From contig CAMHIM010000004.1 of NCBI GenBank assembly GCA_946185225.1, positions 1 to 45,256 on the forward strand: a DNA stretch of 45,256 nucleotides, given 5' to 3'. A program made the position numbers and the translations under genes. The first letter of the stretch is position 1, and every line of letters starts with the position of its first letter. Below the pieces are notes generated by a model, which was not told the DNA's origin, searched no databases, and was given only the letters and a program-made list of their open reading frames with translations. The DNA is from an uncultured Prevotellaceae bacterium. Lineage in GTDB: Bacteria; Bacteroidota; Bacteroidia; Bacteroidales; Bacteroidaceae. Positions 26,246 to 35,440 of the stretch are shown here, piece by piece.

Positions 26246-27232
26246 ATGAAGAATATATCCTATTGGACGCAGTTTGGAAAAGGCTTCTCACGCTGGTGGC
26301 TCTACATCCGTAGTTTCGGTAACTACTTCCTGGTGCCACGCTTCCTGTATCGTCTCAGACTGAACTCGCTGCTCCGTTCCTTGTCAGAGGAGGACCGCGA
26401 CTACGTACAGCGGCGTGTGGAGTATTATAACCGCCTCACGCAACCCATGCGCCTGAGTGATGCCTGTCAGGTGCGTGATTACCATTTCCCCTTCGGTCAG
26501 AAGAAGAAACTGACCAAGTACTTCTTCGACCTGTACGAGGTGGTCCGTTACTTCTCGCCTCGTGCTGCTTTCTGTTACCTTTTCGGTGATGTGACGACAG
26601 TTCCCGCCCAGCCAACGTTTGTCAAAAGCCGTCCGATACATGGGGAAAACGCCAACGCTGTGTTGCTGAAGCTGAATAAGTGGCGTCACTTCCGTTTCGT
26701 GAACGACAAAATGTCCTTTGCGGAAAAGAAGGACATGCTGGTAAACCGAACCACCTGGGCTAATGCAAACCCGCTGCGCAGAACCCTGAACGAAAAGTTC
26801 TGCCAACATCCGATGTGCAACGTCGGAAAGACGCGAATGGAGGAGGGCGAGCAGTTGCCGGAAAGCGTAAAGGGCTTCTTGAATATCCCCCAGCAGTTGG
26901 AGTATAAGTTTATTGCCTGTATCGAGGGTAACGATGTGGCTACGAGCCTGAAGTGGGTCATGTCGTCAAACTCCATCGCCGTTTCGCCTCCCCTGAACTA
27001 TGAGACGTGGTTCATGGAAGGGACGCTCATTCCCGACTATCATTTTATTGAAGTGAAGCCAGATTACTCTGATTTGATTGATAAGATGAACTACTACATC
27101 GCTCACCCGAAGGAGGCGGAGGCTATTGTACGGCATGCTCACGAGTATGTGCAGCAGTTCCTGGACAAACGCCGTGAGCGCATCATCCAGCTGATGGTGG
27201 CAGACAAGTATTTCAAGATGACCCAATGCTGA
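26246..27232 (+). CDS. GT90 / CAP10-type glycosyltransferase
   Basis: A 328-residue protein of the GT90 family, whose members include eukaryotic CAP10 xylosyltransferases, POGLUTs and bacterial 'lipopolysaccharide A protein' enzymes. Landmarks are VKSRPIHGENANAVLLKLNK, KKDMLVNRTTWANANPLR, the C-terminal EYKFIACIEGNDVATSLKW and the final MEGTLIPDYHFIEVKPDY. This layout (sugar-nucleotide binding GNDVATSLKW) is typical of bacterial GT90. It is likely to transfer xylose or glucose onto the LPS core, but the sugar is inferred from the family. It overlaps the next gene by 7 bp if that gene starts at 27226. Confidence 0.85.
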   Translation: MKNISYWTQFGKGFSRWWLYIRSFGNYFLVPRFLYRLRLNSLLRSLSEEDRDYVQRRVEYYNRLTQPMRLSDACQVRDYHFPFGQKKKLTKYFFDLYEVVRYFSPRAAFCYLFGDVTTVPAQPTFVKSRPIHGENANAVLLKLNKWRHFRFVNDKMSFAEKKDMLVNRTTWANANPLRRTLNEKFCQHPMCNVGKTRMEEGEQLPESVKGFLNIPQQLEYKFIACIEGNDVATSLKWVMSSNSIAVSPPLNYETWFMEGTLIPDYHFIEVKPDYSDLIDKMNYYIAHPKEAEAIVRHAHEYVQQFLDKRRERIIQLMVADKYFKMTQC

Positions 27233-28002
27233 AAGAGCCTATGGCGCAGAAGACGATATATATTAACAGCCGTTTTCAGGACAGTTCTCCTTTCCTGGAG
27301 CAGATTCCTTCCCTGCTGACAACACAAGGGCGGGTGGTTCAAGATGGTCGTAATCTCATCAAGGTGCTTACGTTGCCTGATGGGACAGAGGTCAATGTGA
27401 AACGTTATCACAAGCCTCACGGAATCAATACAATGGTTTACTCTCTTGGCCTAAGAAAACCTAAGGGGGCACGCGCCTATCTTCATGCTGTCCGTCTGAT
27501 GGAGCATGGCTTTGAGACCCCGGAGCCAGTAGCATATATTGAGGAACGGAAACGTGGATTGCTGGAGTATTCCTACTTCGTGAGTCTGCAGTGTCCCTAT
27601 CGGCACAAAATGTATGAATGGGGCAATGCCGAAGAGGGGACCTACGAGGATTTTGCCAAGGCCTTTGGACGGTATAGTGCCCGACTGCATGAGGCCGGCA
27701 TCCTGCACCGCGACTATACGCCGGGCAATGTGCTGTGGGAACAGTGCGGTGAAGAGTACCGCTTCTCTTTGGTAGACATCAACCAGATGGACTTCGGTCC
27801 TGTCTCCTGGCGTAAGGGATGCCGGAATATCTGCAAGTTCTGGGGCCCCAAGCGTTTTGTCGCTTTGGTGGCAGAGGCCTATGCCGATGCAAGAGGCTTC
27901 GATGTTGAAAAGACTGTAAAAAACGTCATGCAGCATCGCCAGGCCTTTTGGAAACGATATGCGCGAAAGCACTCCGTCATAACGTTTAATCTGGAAATGT
28001 AA
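27226..28002 (+). CDS. lipopolysaccharide core kinase (InaA/WaaP/Kdo kinase family), copy 1
   Basis: A 258-residue protein-kinase-fold sugar kinase. The Lys of the N-lobe is K59 in VKRYH; the catalytic loop is HRDYTPGN (161-168) with D163 and N168; the metal-binding Asp is D184 in LVDINQMDF. Such kinases phosphorylate Kdo or heptose in the LPS core. The start could be 27226 (overlapping the GT90 stop) or 27241 (MAQKTIYINS), which removes the overlap. A second kinase of this family lies at 37803-38636 in the convergent run. Confidence 0.85.
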   Translation: MLKEPMAQKTIYINSRFQDSSPFLEQIPSLLTTQGRVVQDGRNLIKVLTLPDGTEVNVKRYHKPHGINTMVYSLGLRKPKGARAYLHAVRLMEHGFETPEPVAYIEERKRGLLEYSYFVSLQCPYRHKMYEWGNAEEGTYEDFAKAFGRYSARLHEAGILHRDYTPGNVLWEQCGEEYRFSLVDINQMDFGPVSWRKGCRNICKFWGPKRFVALVAEAYADARGFDVEKTVKNVMQHRQAFWKRYARKHSVITFNLEM

Positions 28003-28008
28003 GTTATT

Positions 28009-29052
28009 ATGCTGGTATTTGACTGTGAGAAACTTCGGCATCCTCATACGGGACTCTATCACTTCTGTGACCAGTTAGCGAGAGCACTCCAGAGGCAGCA
28101 GGTGGTACAAAAACTGAACCATCAGTTTGCCTTGTATCTGCCCGCAGGGATGTCAGAGGAATACGCTCCTTGTCCTGACCTCCGATTCCGCTCCTATCAT
28201 AAGTACTGGCTCCGTTCCTCCAAGATAACCTTATGGCATTCGGCATATCAGCTTACCCACTACTTTCCTGCGGGTGTTCCTGTCTTGCAGACGGTTCATG
28301 ACTTGAATTACCTGTATGAGCCTCTTTCCGAGTACAAGCGGAGAGCATATAGCCGTCGGCTGAAAAGTCATCTGCGGCAAGTAAGACACCTGGTGGCCAT
28401 TTCTGACTATACGCGTCGCCAGCTTCTGGAGCACTTTGACGTAGTAGATTGTCCTGTAGATGTAATATATAATGGATGTAACACATACAAAGGCGCCGTC
28501 TGTCCTCCGGAGACGCCACCTTCGGCACCTTTCTTCTTTGCCGTAGCTACCATCCTTCCCAAAAAGAACTTCCATGTGCTTCCCTGCCTGTTGCAGGGAA
28601 ACCACTTCCATCTTTATCTGGCAGGCAATCCGTCTTCCTATGTGGAGCGGATTCTTGCCGAGGCACGCCGCTGGGGAGTGACGGAACGTGTCCATATCCT
28701 GGGCCCAATCTGCGAGGAAGAAAAGCACTGGTATCTGAGGCATTGCGAGGCATTCCTTTTCCCGTCTGTCGCAGAGGGATTCGGGCTGCCTGTACTGGAG
28801 GCCATGCAGTATGGACGTCCTGTTTTCCTGTCTGACCATACTTGTCTGCCTGAGATAGGTGGGACGCATGCATATTATTTTAACCATGACTTCGACTGTC
28901 GTGCCATGCAGCAGGAATTGGAAAAAGGGTTATCAGACTTTTCCGCCCACCCGCAGAAGGCAGAGCAGATGAAGAAGTACGCGTGCTCTTTCTCTTGGGA
29001 CGAGGCAGCACGGAAGTATATTGAGATTTACCAGCAAATGTTACAAAAGTGA
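28009..29052 (+). CDS. glycosyltransferase family 4 (LPS glycan)
   Basis: A 347-residue GT-B enzyme. N-terminal FDCEKLRHPHTGLYHFCDQ opens the acceptor domain, LQTVHDLNYLYEP and HLVAISDYTRRQLLEHF follow, and the C-terminal domain starts near FFFAVATILPKKN. The EX7E motif is E256-GFGLPVL-E264. It is probably retaining and specific for an unknown sugar in the LPS outer core. It starts 6 bp after the kinase and its TGA stop overlaps the GTG start of the next gene. Confidence 0.9.
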   Translation: MLVFDCEKLRHPHTGLYHFCDQLARALQRQQVVQKLNHQFALYLPAGMSEEYAPCPDLRFRSYHKYWLRSSKITLWHSAYQLTHYFPAGVPVLQTVHDLNYLYEPLSEYKRRAYSRRLKSHLRQVRHLVAISDYTRRQLLEHFDVVDCPVDVIYNGCNTYKGAVCPPETPPSAPFFFAVATILPKKNFHVLPCLLQGNHFHLYLAGNPSSYVERILAEARRWGVTERVHILGPICEEEKHWYLRHCEAFLFPSVAEGFGLPVLEAMQYGRPVFLSDHTCLPEIGGTHAYYFNHDFDCRAMQQELEKGLSDFSAHPQKAEQMKKYACSFSWDEAARKYIEIYQQMLQK

Positions 29053-30059
29053 AGCGGAAAGTATATAAGAACATCCTTGTCGTACGGCTGTCGGCTCTTG
29101 GAGACGTTGCGATGACCATACCGGCCATCTACAGCGTAGCGACGGCTTATCCGGAGGTGACGCTGCACGTGGTAACCACACCCTTCTGTGCACAACTGTT
29201 CGTCAACGTCCCGTCAAATGTGAAGTTACATCCCGTCAAACGTAGCGACAGCTTCCTTCAAACTGTCAGTTTGCTCCGAGCAGACTCCGTGGACGCTGTA
29301 GCTGACCTGCACAACGTGCTGCGTTCATGGCTCATTGACGCTTATGCGCTGCTGCGGGGAAAACGGGTCTGTATGCTGGATAAGCGGCGCAGTGAGCGTA
29401 AGGCGGTGCTTGGCGGCAGACAGTCCGCCCGTCCCTTCACCCAGCGTTACTTCGACGTCTTTTCACGGTTGGGGTTAACGTGCCGGCCTCAGTTTACGTC
29501 GGTTTTCCCGACACTGCCTCCTTGTCCTCTGAGCCTTCCGAAGGGTGACGAGCGTTGGGTGGGTGTGGCTCCTTTTGCCCGTTACAAGAACAAGACGTAC
29601 CCGACGGAGCAGATGCGTCAGGTAGTTGCACTACTCGTGGCAGAGCCGTCGGTGCGTGTGTTCCTCTTCGGCAGCCGCGGCGACGAGGCAACAGTGCTGC
29701 AGCAATGGGAAGGATTGTCATCGCAGGCAATGTCGGTTGCCGGCCGCTTCACCTTGCAGGAAGAACTGGCACTCATGGCCCACATGGATGTGATGATAAC
29801 CATGGACTCTGCCAATATGCATCTGGCTTCGCTGGTTGGGACGCGCGTCGTCTCTGTTTGGGGTAGCACGACGCCTGCCTGTGGCTTTATGGGCTATGGA
29901 CAGAAACCTGACGACGTGCTCTGTCTTCAGCTGGAATGCCAGCCTTGTACCATTGCTGGTAGCAAGGACTGCCCCCGCGGCACGCTTGACTGCCTGAGGA
30001 AGCTTCAGCCCAGACAACTTGTACGGAAGATTCTTGACGCTACTAATGAAACACACTAA
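29049..30059 (+). CDS. glycosyltransferase family 9 (heptosyltransferase type)
   Basis: A 336-residue GT9 enzyme, the family of LPS heptosyltransferases. Landmarks are the N-terminal ILVVRLSALGDVAMTIPAI, HNVLRSWLID, VGVAPFARYKNKTYP and the C-terminal MDSANMHLASLVGTRVVSVWG. The start is GTG at 29049 in a GTGA overlap with the previous stop; no ATG lies close enough to replace it. In Bacteroidetes the donor of GT9 enzymes may not be ADP-heptose, so heptose itself is an inference. Confidence 0.88.
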   Translation: MKRKVYKNILVVRLSALGDVAMTIPAIYSVATAYPEVTLHVVTTPFCAQLFVNVPSNVKLHPVKRSDSFLQTVSLLRADSVDAVADLHNVLRSWLIDAYALLRGKRVCMLDKRRSERKAVLGGRQSARPFTQRYFDVFSRLGLTCRPQFTSVFPTLPPCPLSLPKGDERWVGVAPFARYKNKTYPTEQMRQVVALLVAEPSVRVFLFGSRGDEATVLQQWEGLSSQAMSVAGRFTLQEELALMAHMDVMITMDSANMHLASLVGTRVVSVWGSTTPACGFMGYGQKPDDVLCLQLECQPCTIAGSKDCPRGTLDCLRKLQPRQLVRKILDATNETH

Positions 30060-30070
30060 CTATCGAGAAG

Positions 30071-31063
30071 ATGAAGATTCTGATTAAAATAAGCGGAACC
30101 TTTCCTGCTACGCTTTATGGAGGAACGCAGCGGGTCATGTGGGGGCTGGGCAAGCAGTTGGCACTCATGGGACATAAGGTGTGCTATCTGGTCGACAAGG
30201 TCGTCAGCGACTGCCCGTTTGCCGAGTTGCGTGTCTGGAATCCGGAACTCCCCTTGGCTCTTCAGGTGCCGGAGAGTACGGACGTTGTCCACCTGAACGA
30301 GTACTACGAGGGTATGGAGACCTTGTCCAAACCGCATGTGATAACTATTCACGGCAACCGGCCCCCCGAGTCATTAGACTCCAACGTAATCTTCGTCTCC
30401 GAGAATCATGCCCGTCGCTATGGTTCCAGTTCATTCGTCCTCAACGGCATTGACTGGGACGAACTCCCTGTGCTGGATCTGGCACAGACGCGTCGTGACT
30501 TCCACTTCCTGGGTAAGACGACCCACCGCTCCAAGAATATCTATGGTGCCATCGATGTCGTGCTGCGGCTGCCCCATCAGCGGCTGCACGTGCTGGGGGG
30601 CCACCGCTTCTATATCAGTCATGGCATCCATGCCACTTTCTCCCCGCGCATCCGTTTCCACGGCATGGTGGACGATGCAGGGAAATATGCCTGTATGACC
30701 CATTCCAAGGGACTGGTGTTTCCCGTGACGTGGCACGAGCCGTTCGGCCTTGCCGTCATCGAGAGCCTGTATGCGGGATGCCCTGTCTTTGCAACACCTT
30801 ACGGAGCATTGCCGGAGATAATCAAGGACCCCTCGTTGGGCTTCCTGACAACCTCAGCCGCGGCGATGGCAGAGCATATGAAGGACCTCTCAGCCTTTTC
30901 TCCGCAGCATTGTCATGAATATGCCCGTGAGATGTTCAGCGCTCGTCGTATGGCCAAGGACTACGTGGAGAAATACGAGCAGGTGCTCAACGGTCGTCCA
31001 TTGAACGGACATTTCGGTCCACGAACAGACAAATACCGTGCCTTGGCATGGGAAAAAGAGTAA
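30071..31063 (+). CDS. glycosyltransferase family 4 (LPS glycan)
   Basis: A 330-residue GT-B enzyme with a short N-terminal domain. It opens with ISGTFPATLYGGTQRVMWGL (a GG-T-Q donor loop), continues with PHVITIHGN, then a C-terminal domain with HVLGGHR, the lone GKTTHRSKNIYGAI and the EX7E motif E223-PFGLAVI-E231 followed by YGALPEI. It resembles UDP-sugar-dependent GT4 enzymes of the kind annotated as 'glycosyltransferase family 4' in Bacteroidetes LPS loci. Specificity unknown. Confidence 0.85.
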   Translation: MKILIKISGTFPATLYGGTQRVMWGLGKQLALMGHKVCYLVDKVVSDCPFAELRVWNPELPLALQVPESTDVVHLNEYYEGMETLSKPHVITIHGNRPPESLDSNVIFVSENHARRYGSSSFVLNGIDWDELPVLDLAQTRRDFHFLGKTTHRSKNIYGAIDVVLRLPHQRLHVLGGHRFYISHGIHATFSPRIRFHGMVDDAGKYACMTHSKGLVFPVTWHEPFGLAVIESLYAGCPVFATPYGALPEIIKDPSLGFLTTSAAAMAEHMKDLSAFSPQHCHEYAREMFSARRMAKDYVEKYEQVLNGRPLNGHFGPRTDKYRALAWEKE

Positions 31064-31075
31064 AAATCATTCAGT

Positions 31076-31888
31076 ATGAAAATAGCACTTGTCCCCTTTT
31101 GCGGGCTGGGTAACCGGCTGAACGTTATTTCCAGTGCGGTAGCCCTGAAGAAAAGGATGCCTCAGTACGACATCACCGTCTATTGGCATAATACCCCAGA
31201 CTGCCGTTGCGACTTCAGCGACCTGTTCCTGCCGATAGACCAGTTGCCCGTTGTCCCCTTAAAGAAGTTCTACCTGATACGTCGTGGCAAGCAATTCCTG
31301 CGTCTGCCCATGCTGTTGCGTCTGTTCAAGTTCGACAAGTGCTTCAAGGCACGCAAGATATGGAATGACGACTTCCTGCTCCAGCCAGACCTTCCGTACA
31401 CGCGTATATATATAGAAGGTAATAAACGTTTCTGCCCCGTGGAAGAAACGCAGATGCTTTCCCGCTATTATCGGCTGACCCCTGAACTGGAGCAGCGCGT
31501 AGAGGCTGTCACCAGGCAATTTGCTGACTTTACCATTGGTGTCCATATCCGTCGCACTGACCATCGAGCCGTCATCCGTGAGAACCCGTTGGACGGTTTC
31601 CTGCGTCTCATGCGTGAGCAACAGGATGCTCATCCTGGGTGTAAGTTCTATATTGCCTCCGATGACGAGGAAGTCAAGAACCAACTGCGTACTGCCTTCC
31701 CTGGACTTATTGTCACGCAGCCCTCTGTCGTGTTGCGACGCGATGATGTACAGGGAATGAAGGATGCCGTTGTCGAGTTGTTCACGCTGGCCCGTACGCA
31801 ACTCATCATCGGATCCAAGGGAAGTACTTATTCCGACTTGGCCTCTAAGTTGTACGACACGCCGCTTCTATTTACTCACCAGGGCTGA
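31076..31888 (+). CDS. fucosyltransferase-like protein with HxRRTD motif
   Basis: A 270-residue protein. The opening FCGLGNRLNVISSAVAL matches the GLGNRL start of the NodZ/POFUT-like fold; the mid-protein motif H157-I-R-R-T-D162 in GVHIRRTDHRAV is the nucleotide-sugar motif of GT11/GT23/GT65-type fucosyltransferases; and GSKGSTYSDLASKL near the C-terminus matches the family's last conserved block. The likely donor is GDP-fucose, but donor and acceptor are inferred from motif alone. It lies 12 bp after the previous GT gene and 4 bp before the next. Confidence 0.7.
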   Translation: MKIALVPFCGLGNRLNVISSAVALKKRMPQYDITVYWHNTPDCRCDFSDLFLPIDQLPVVPLKKFYLIRRGKQFLRLPMLLRLFKFDKCFKARKIWNDDFLLQPDLPYTRIYIEGNKRFCPVEETQMLSRYYRLTPELEQRVEAVTRQFADFTIGVHIRRTDHRAVIRENPLDGFLRLMREQQDAHPGCKFYIASDDEEVKNQLRTAFPGLIVTQPSVVLRRDDVQGMKDAVVELFTLARTQLIIGSKGSTYSDLASKLYDTPLLFTHQG

Positions 31889-31892
31889 TACG

Positions 31893-33158
31893 ATGGACAG
31901 GAAGATAAGAATATTGTATCTCGGCGTTGACGATAACCCGACCCCTGGCCATGTTCTCCATGCCTTTCAGCGCGTATTACCAGAATACGAGGCTCATCTG
32001 ATTATCAAGAGTTCTCATCACGGCAACGACCAGTATGTGCTGTACCCCAATCGTTTTATCCGTAACCTGAAGAAGATGACGCGGCGTAACCTGTGGACGC
32101 GGTTGCAGTGGTGGTTCCGCTATGGCATTTTCCCTAAGGTGGACAAGTCGTGCCCTGAGTATCACTTCAAGGGAAACGAACTCTTGGGATATAGTGCGAA
32201 AGACATCCTGCGCCGTTGTCCGGAAGGCTTTGTGCCTGACGTGATTGCCGTCTATTGGTCCTCGGGCTTTGTGTCGGCCCGCATGCTCCGTGAACTTCAC
32301 GACCTGACAGGAGCAAGGATTGTCTATTTCTGTGTTGACGAGGCTCCTTTGACAGGTGGCTGCCACTATCCGTTCGAGTGCAAGGGCTTTCTGCAGGACT
32401 GTCGTGACTGTCCTGCTCTGCTGCGCGGCAAGCGGTTAGCTACTATTCAGCTGGAGCTGAAACGCCGTTATCTCTCCGGCATTCCTTTATATGTTGTCTG
32501 CAGTCCTTACGATGCCATGCTGGCACCTCAATCGACCGTATTCCGTCATGCGAAGGCCTTAACGACAGTGGGACGTCCTCCCGTCACTTTCACCCCTCGT
32601 GCTGAGGCGCGCCGTCGTTTCTCGTTGTATGACGGTGCCTTTGTGGTAATGATGGGAGCCATGGGTACGCAGGAAAAACGTAAAGGGTTCTCCTATGCTG
32701 CTGATGCGCTGAACGAGGCGGCACGGCAGATACCTAACCTTGTTGTCCTGATAGCAGGCAATGCTAATGAACAATTCAAGCAACGGCTTCTGTCAGTCAA
32801 CTGCCACTATGTGGGAGTCCTGTCCTTGGACGACCTGTACAAGGCGTTCTGTGCGGCAGATGCGTTCCTTAGTCCGACGATTGCCGACAGTGGCCCGATG
32901 ATGGTCAATATGGCATCTGCCTTGGGCACGCCGACCATCTCGTTTCCCATCGGGGTTGCAGTCGCTTTGGTACGTCACAAGGAAACGGGCTATGTGGCCC
33001 GCTACAAAGACTCCAAAGACTTGTCAGAGGGACTGTGTTATCTGCATTCACTCTCTGACGACGAGCGTGCAACCATGTCGCGCCGTTGCCAACAAGTGCT
33101 TGACGAGGAGGCAGGACGCGGTACCTCACTCCAACAGCTGCTGAAGGAGTTCCGTTAA
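31893..33158 (+). CDS. glycosyltransferase family 4 with Cys-rich TGGC motif
   Basis: A 421-residue GT-B enzyme. The start at 31893 (MDRKIRILYLG) is chosen because the upstream in-frame ATG at 31764 lies inside the preceding gene. The N-terminal domain contains TGGCHYPFEC and CRDCPAL (C157, C163, C170, C173), a pattern found in a GT4 subgroup of polysaccharide enzymes where the usual text is WTLHD..TGGC.Y..C......C..CP. In the C-terminal domain the EX7E position reads D332-SGPMMV-N339, so the two glutamates are replaced. It is the last gene of the plus-strand LPS run. Confidence 0.82.
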   Translation: MDRKIRILYLGVDDNPTPGHVLHAFQRVLPEYEAHLIIKSSHHGNDQYVLYPNRFIRNLKKMTRRNLWTRLQWWFRYGIFPKVDKSCPEYHFKGNELLGYSAKDILRRCPEGFVPDVIAVYWSSGFVSARMLRELHDLTGARIVYFCVDEAPLTGGCHYPFECKGFLQDCRDCPALLRGKRLATIQLELKRRYLSGIPLYVVCSPYDAMLAPQSTVFRHAKALTTVGRPPVTFTPRAEARRRFSLYDGAFVVMMGAMGTQEKRKGFSYAADALNEAARQIPNLVVLIAGNANEQFKQRLLSVNCHYVGVLSLDDLYKAFCAADAFLSPTIADSGPMMVNMASALGTPTISFPIGVAVALVRHKETGYVARYKDSKDLSEGLCYLHSLSDDERATMSRRCQQVLDEEAGRGTSLQQLLKEFR

Positions 33159-33161
33159 TTG

Positions 33162-34295
33162 TCAGACACCATAGAATGTCAGTATGTGCCCGATAATCTC
33201 CTTGACTTCTTCGTCCTTTAGCTCGTAGTACATGGGAAGCCTTACCAGCGTGTCGGCGTATCGGTCACACTCTGGAAGGGTGGGGATGTCCTCGTTGTGC
33301 TTCCGGTAGTAGTCGCTCAGGTGTAGGCTGAGGTAGTGGAATACTGCGGTAATGTGCCGTTCCTTCAGGTATGCAATGAGTCGGGTCCGTTCTTCCAAAG
33401 AGCGACACAGCAGGTAGAACATGTGTCCGTTGTTGGTGGCATTCTTGCCGATGACAGGGAGTGTCGCCAGTCCCTTCGCCTCCAGTACGGCCAGCCTCTG
33501 CCGGTAGCATTCCCAGATGTGTTTCCTTCGCTGCTGTATGACGTCCAGATTCTCCAGTTGTGCCAGCAGGAAGGCACTGTTGATTTCTGACGGCAGGAAT
33601 GACGAGCCCGTATCCACCCATCCATATTTGTTCACCATGCCGCGGAAGAATTCCGCGCGATTGGTGCCTTTCTCCCAGATAATCTCTGCCCGACGGACGA
33701 ACTGCTCTTCGTTGACGACCAGCAGTCCTCCCTCTCCGCCTGCCGTGACGTTCTTCGTCTCGTGGAAGGAGAAACAGCCGAGGTGTCCTATACTTCCCAG
33801 CGGACGTCCCTTGTAGTAGGAGTCGATGGCCTGTGCGGCATCCTCGACCACCAGCAGGTGGTGCCGATGTGCGATGTCCATGATGCGGTCCATGTCACAT
33901 GCTACACCGGCATAGTGTACTGGTACGATGACGCGTGTCCGTTCGGTGATAAGGCTCTCTATCTTGCCGGCGTCAATGTTGGGGTTGTCCGTACAACTGT
34001 CGGCAAAGACAATCTTTGCCCCTTGCCGTACAAAGGCCAGGGCTGACGATACGAAGGTGTAGGAGGGAACAATGACTTCGTCGCCCGGCTGGATGTCGCA
34101 GAGGATGGCAGCCATCTCCAGCGCATCGGTTCCTGATGTTGTCAGGAGACACTTGCGGAAGCCGTATCTTTTCTCGAAAAACTCTTGGCACTTCTTGGTA
34201 AAGGCTCCGTTGCCCGACAGCTTACCCGTGTAGACTGCCTGGTACATGTAGTGTGCCTCTTTGCCGGTGAGGAAGGGTTTGTTGAATGGTATCAT
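33162..34295 (-). CDS. wecE: WecE/RffA-type sugar-4-ketone aminotransferase
   Basis: A 377-residue PLP-dependent aminotransferase of the DegT/DnrJ/EryC1 family. The schiff-base lysine is K181 in FHETKNVTAGGEGG and the PLP-contacting pair is E151-D152 in VVEDAAQAID. It is co-linear with E. coli WecE (376 aa), which makes dTDP-4-amino-4,6-dideoxygalactose (Fuc4N) from dTDP-4-keto-6-deoxyglucose; GKLSGNGAFTKKC and SYTFVSSALAFVRQGA also match that enzyme. The product would be an amino sugar for surface glycan. No acetyltransferase gene is in the window; the adjacent ATP-grasp genes could instead modify the amine. It overlaps the upstream gene by 4 bp (ATGA). Confidence 0.92.
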   Translation of the reverse strand: MIPFNKPFLTGKEAHYMYQAVYTGKLSGNGAFTKKCQEFFEKRYGFRKCLLTTSGTDALEMAAILCDIQPGDEVIVPSYTFVSSALAFVRQGAKIVFADSCTDNPNIDAGKIESLITERTRVIVPVHYAGVACDMDRIMDIAHRHHLLVVEDAAQAIDSYYKGRPLGSIGHLGCFSFHETKNVTAGGEGGLLVVNEEQFVRRAEIIWEKGTNRAEFFRGMVNKYGWVDTGSSFLPSEINSAFLLAQLENLDVIQQRRKHIWECYRQRLAVLEAKGLATLPVIGKNATNNGHMFYLLCRSLEERTRLIAYLKERHITAVFHYLSLHLSDYYRKHNEDIPTLPECDRYADTLVRLPMYYELKDEEVKEIIGHILTFYGV

Positions 34296-35434
34296 GATAT
34301 GTACTTATAGTATTCGTCAATAAGATTTATAATGCGCGGTTTGATGGGACGTTGAAGCGGTGCCTGAAAGGAGTGGTGTCCACCTACATCGTTGCCTTCA
34401 ATCATTAGCCATCCTTTTGTTGAGAAGGCCAGGTCCCATGCTATCATTATTGCTCCCTCGACGGTGAGGGCCATTTCCTTTGTAAGTTCCACAGCTTTTT
34501 CCCATTGCGGGATGGTAAATCCCCGAAACATTATTTGGCTGTCGGGGTGTTTTGTATAGAGTCTTCCAGTATCGTCGCATCCGTCGGAGATGACAGTCCC
34601 GTTCTGTTCATCAACTGTAGCATAAACTCCTCCAGTTCCGGCGTTGTCAACATTTGATGTACCCTGTCCGGTACGTAGTGATGCTCCGAAGATGGTGACA
34701 TTCCCGTTGACGGTGAAGGTGGCCAGCCGCAGGGTATTGATACTTTCAGGATGTAGCTTTTTCATCTCGTCTGCCTGACTGATGAGTTCCTCTACGACGA
34801 ACTTCCAGTTGACATTCCGGGCGATGGCAGCCAACGTGTCGGAGTCCTCATGCCGGATGTCGTGATATATCCGGATGCCCTGTCCTGAGTGTCCCTGTGT
34901 CGGCTTGCAGATGAAGGACGGATGTTTTTTGACGAACTCCCGGAAGGTCTCTATGTCGCTTTCCCCGTTTATCTCCATGAGGTCGCGCTTGTAGAAGCGT
35001 TGGAAGGTCTTGTAGCATGCTCCCTTGTCTTCAAAGAGCTGCCGTATGTTAGGGGAGTTTACCAGTTCGCAGTAGCCGTATTGCATCTTCAGCGTATTGA
35101 ACTGAACTCGCTCCTCTGCATTGCGTTCGTAGAAGCGGTAGAGGAAATAGTCTTCAAAGGTAGCCCCGAAGCGGTGCAGACTGTAGGTCATGTCCTTCCG
35201 TAACTGTTTCTTGTTGAGTCTGCATTCCTTGTTGTCGGCATGTTTCGCTATCTCCCGATTCATGAGCGGCAGCCCTTTTCGATAGTATGCCGTGTCAAGG
35301 AGGCGGTAGTAGAGTACATACAGACTTTTCCACCAATCGCTATGGTCGGCCCGTTGTGCAAGCCAGTTCTCCAGCGGGGAGTCTATCTTCCAGCGGCTGA
35401 TGGACTTTGCTATGGTAAAGTATTTTTCTTTCAT
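34292..35434 (-). CDS. sugar-transfer-associated ATP-grasp protein
   Basis: A 380-residue protein matching the 'sugar-transfer associated ATP-grasp' family (PF14397 type). A helical N-terminal part (about 1-165) precedes the ATP-grasp core: FICKPTQGHSGQGIRIY (the Lys-Pro nucleotide loop), VVEELISQADEM, LHPESINTLRLATF, GTGGVYATVDEQNG and AIMIAWDLAFSTKGWLMIEGN, whose E and N are the metal ligands. Such proteins are found in polysaccharide loci and are predicted to form an amide or ester bond using ATP. It overlaps the aminotransferase start and follows the second ATP-grasp gene after 6 bp. Substrate unknown. Confidence 0.85.
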   Translation of the reverse strand: MKEKYFTIAKSISRWKIDSPLENWLAQRADHSDWWKSLYVLYYRLLDTAYYRKGLPLMNREIAKHADNKECRLNKKQLRKDMTYSLHRFGATFEDYFLYRFYERNAEERVQFNTLKMQYGYCELVNSPNIRQLFEDKGACYKTFQRFYKRDLMEINGESDIETFREFVKKHPSFICKPTQGHSGQGIRIYHDIRHEDSDTLAAIARNVNWKFVVEELISQADEMKKLHPESINTLRLATFTVNGNVTIFGASLRTGQGTSNVDNAGTGGVYATVDEQNGTVISDGCDDTGRLYTKHPDSQIMFRGFTIPQWEKAVELTKEMALTVEGAIMIAWDLAFSTKGWLMIEGNDVGGHHSFQAPLQRPIKPRIINLIDEYYKYIS

Positions 35435-35440
35435 GTTCGT

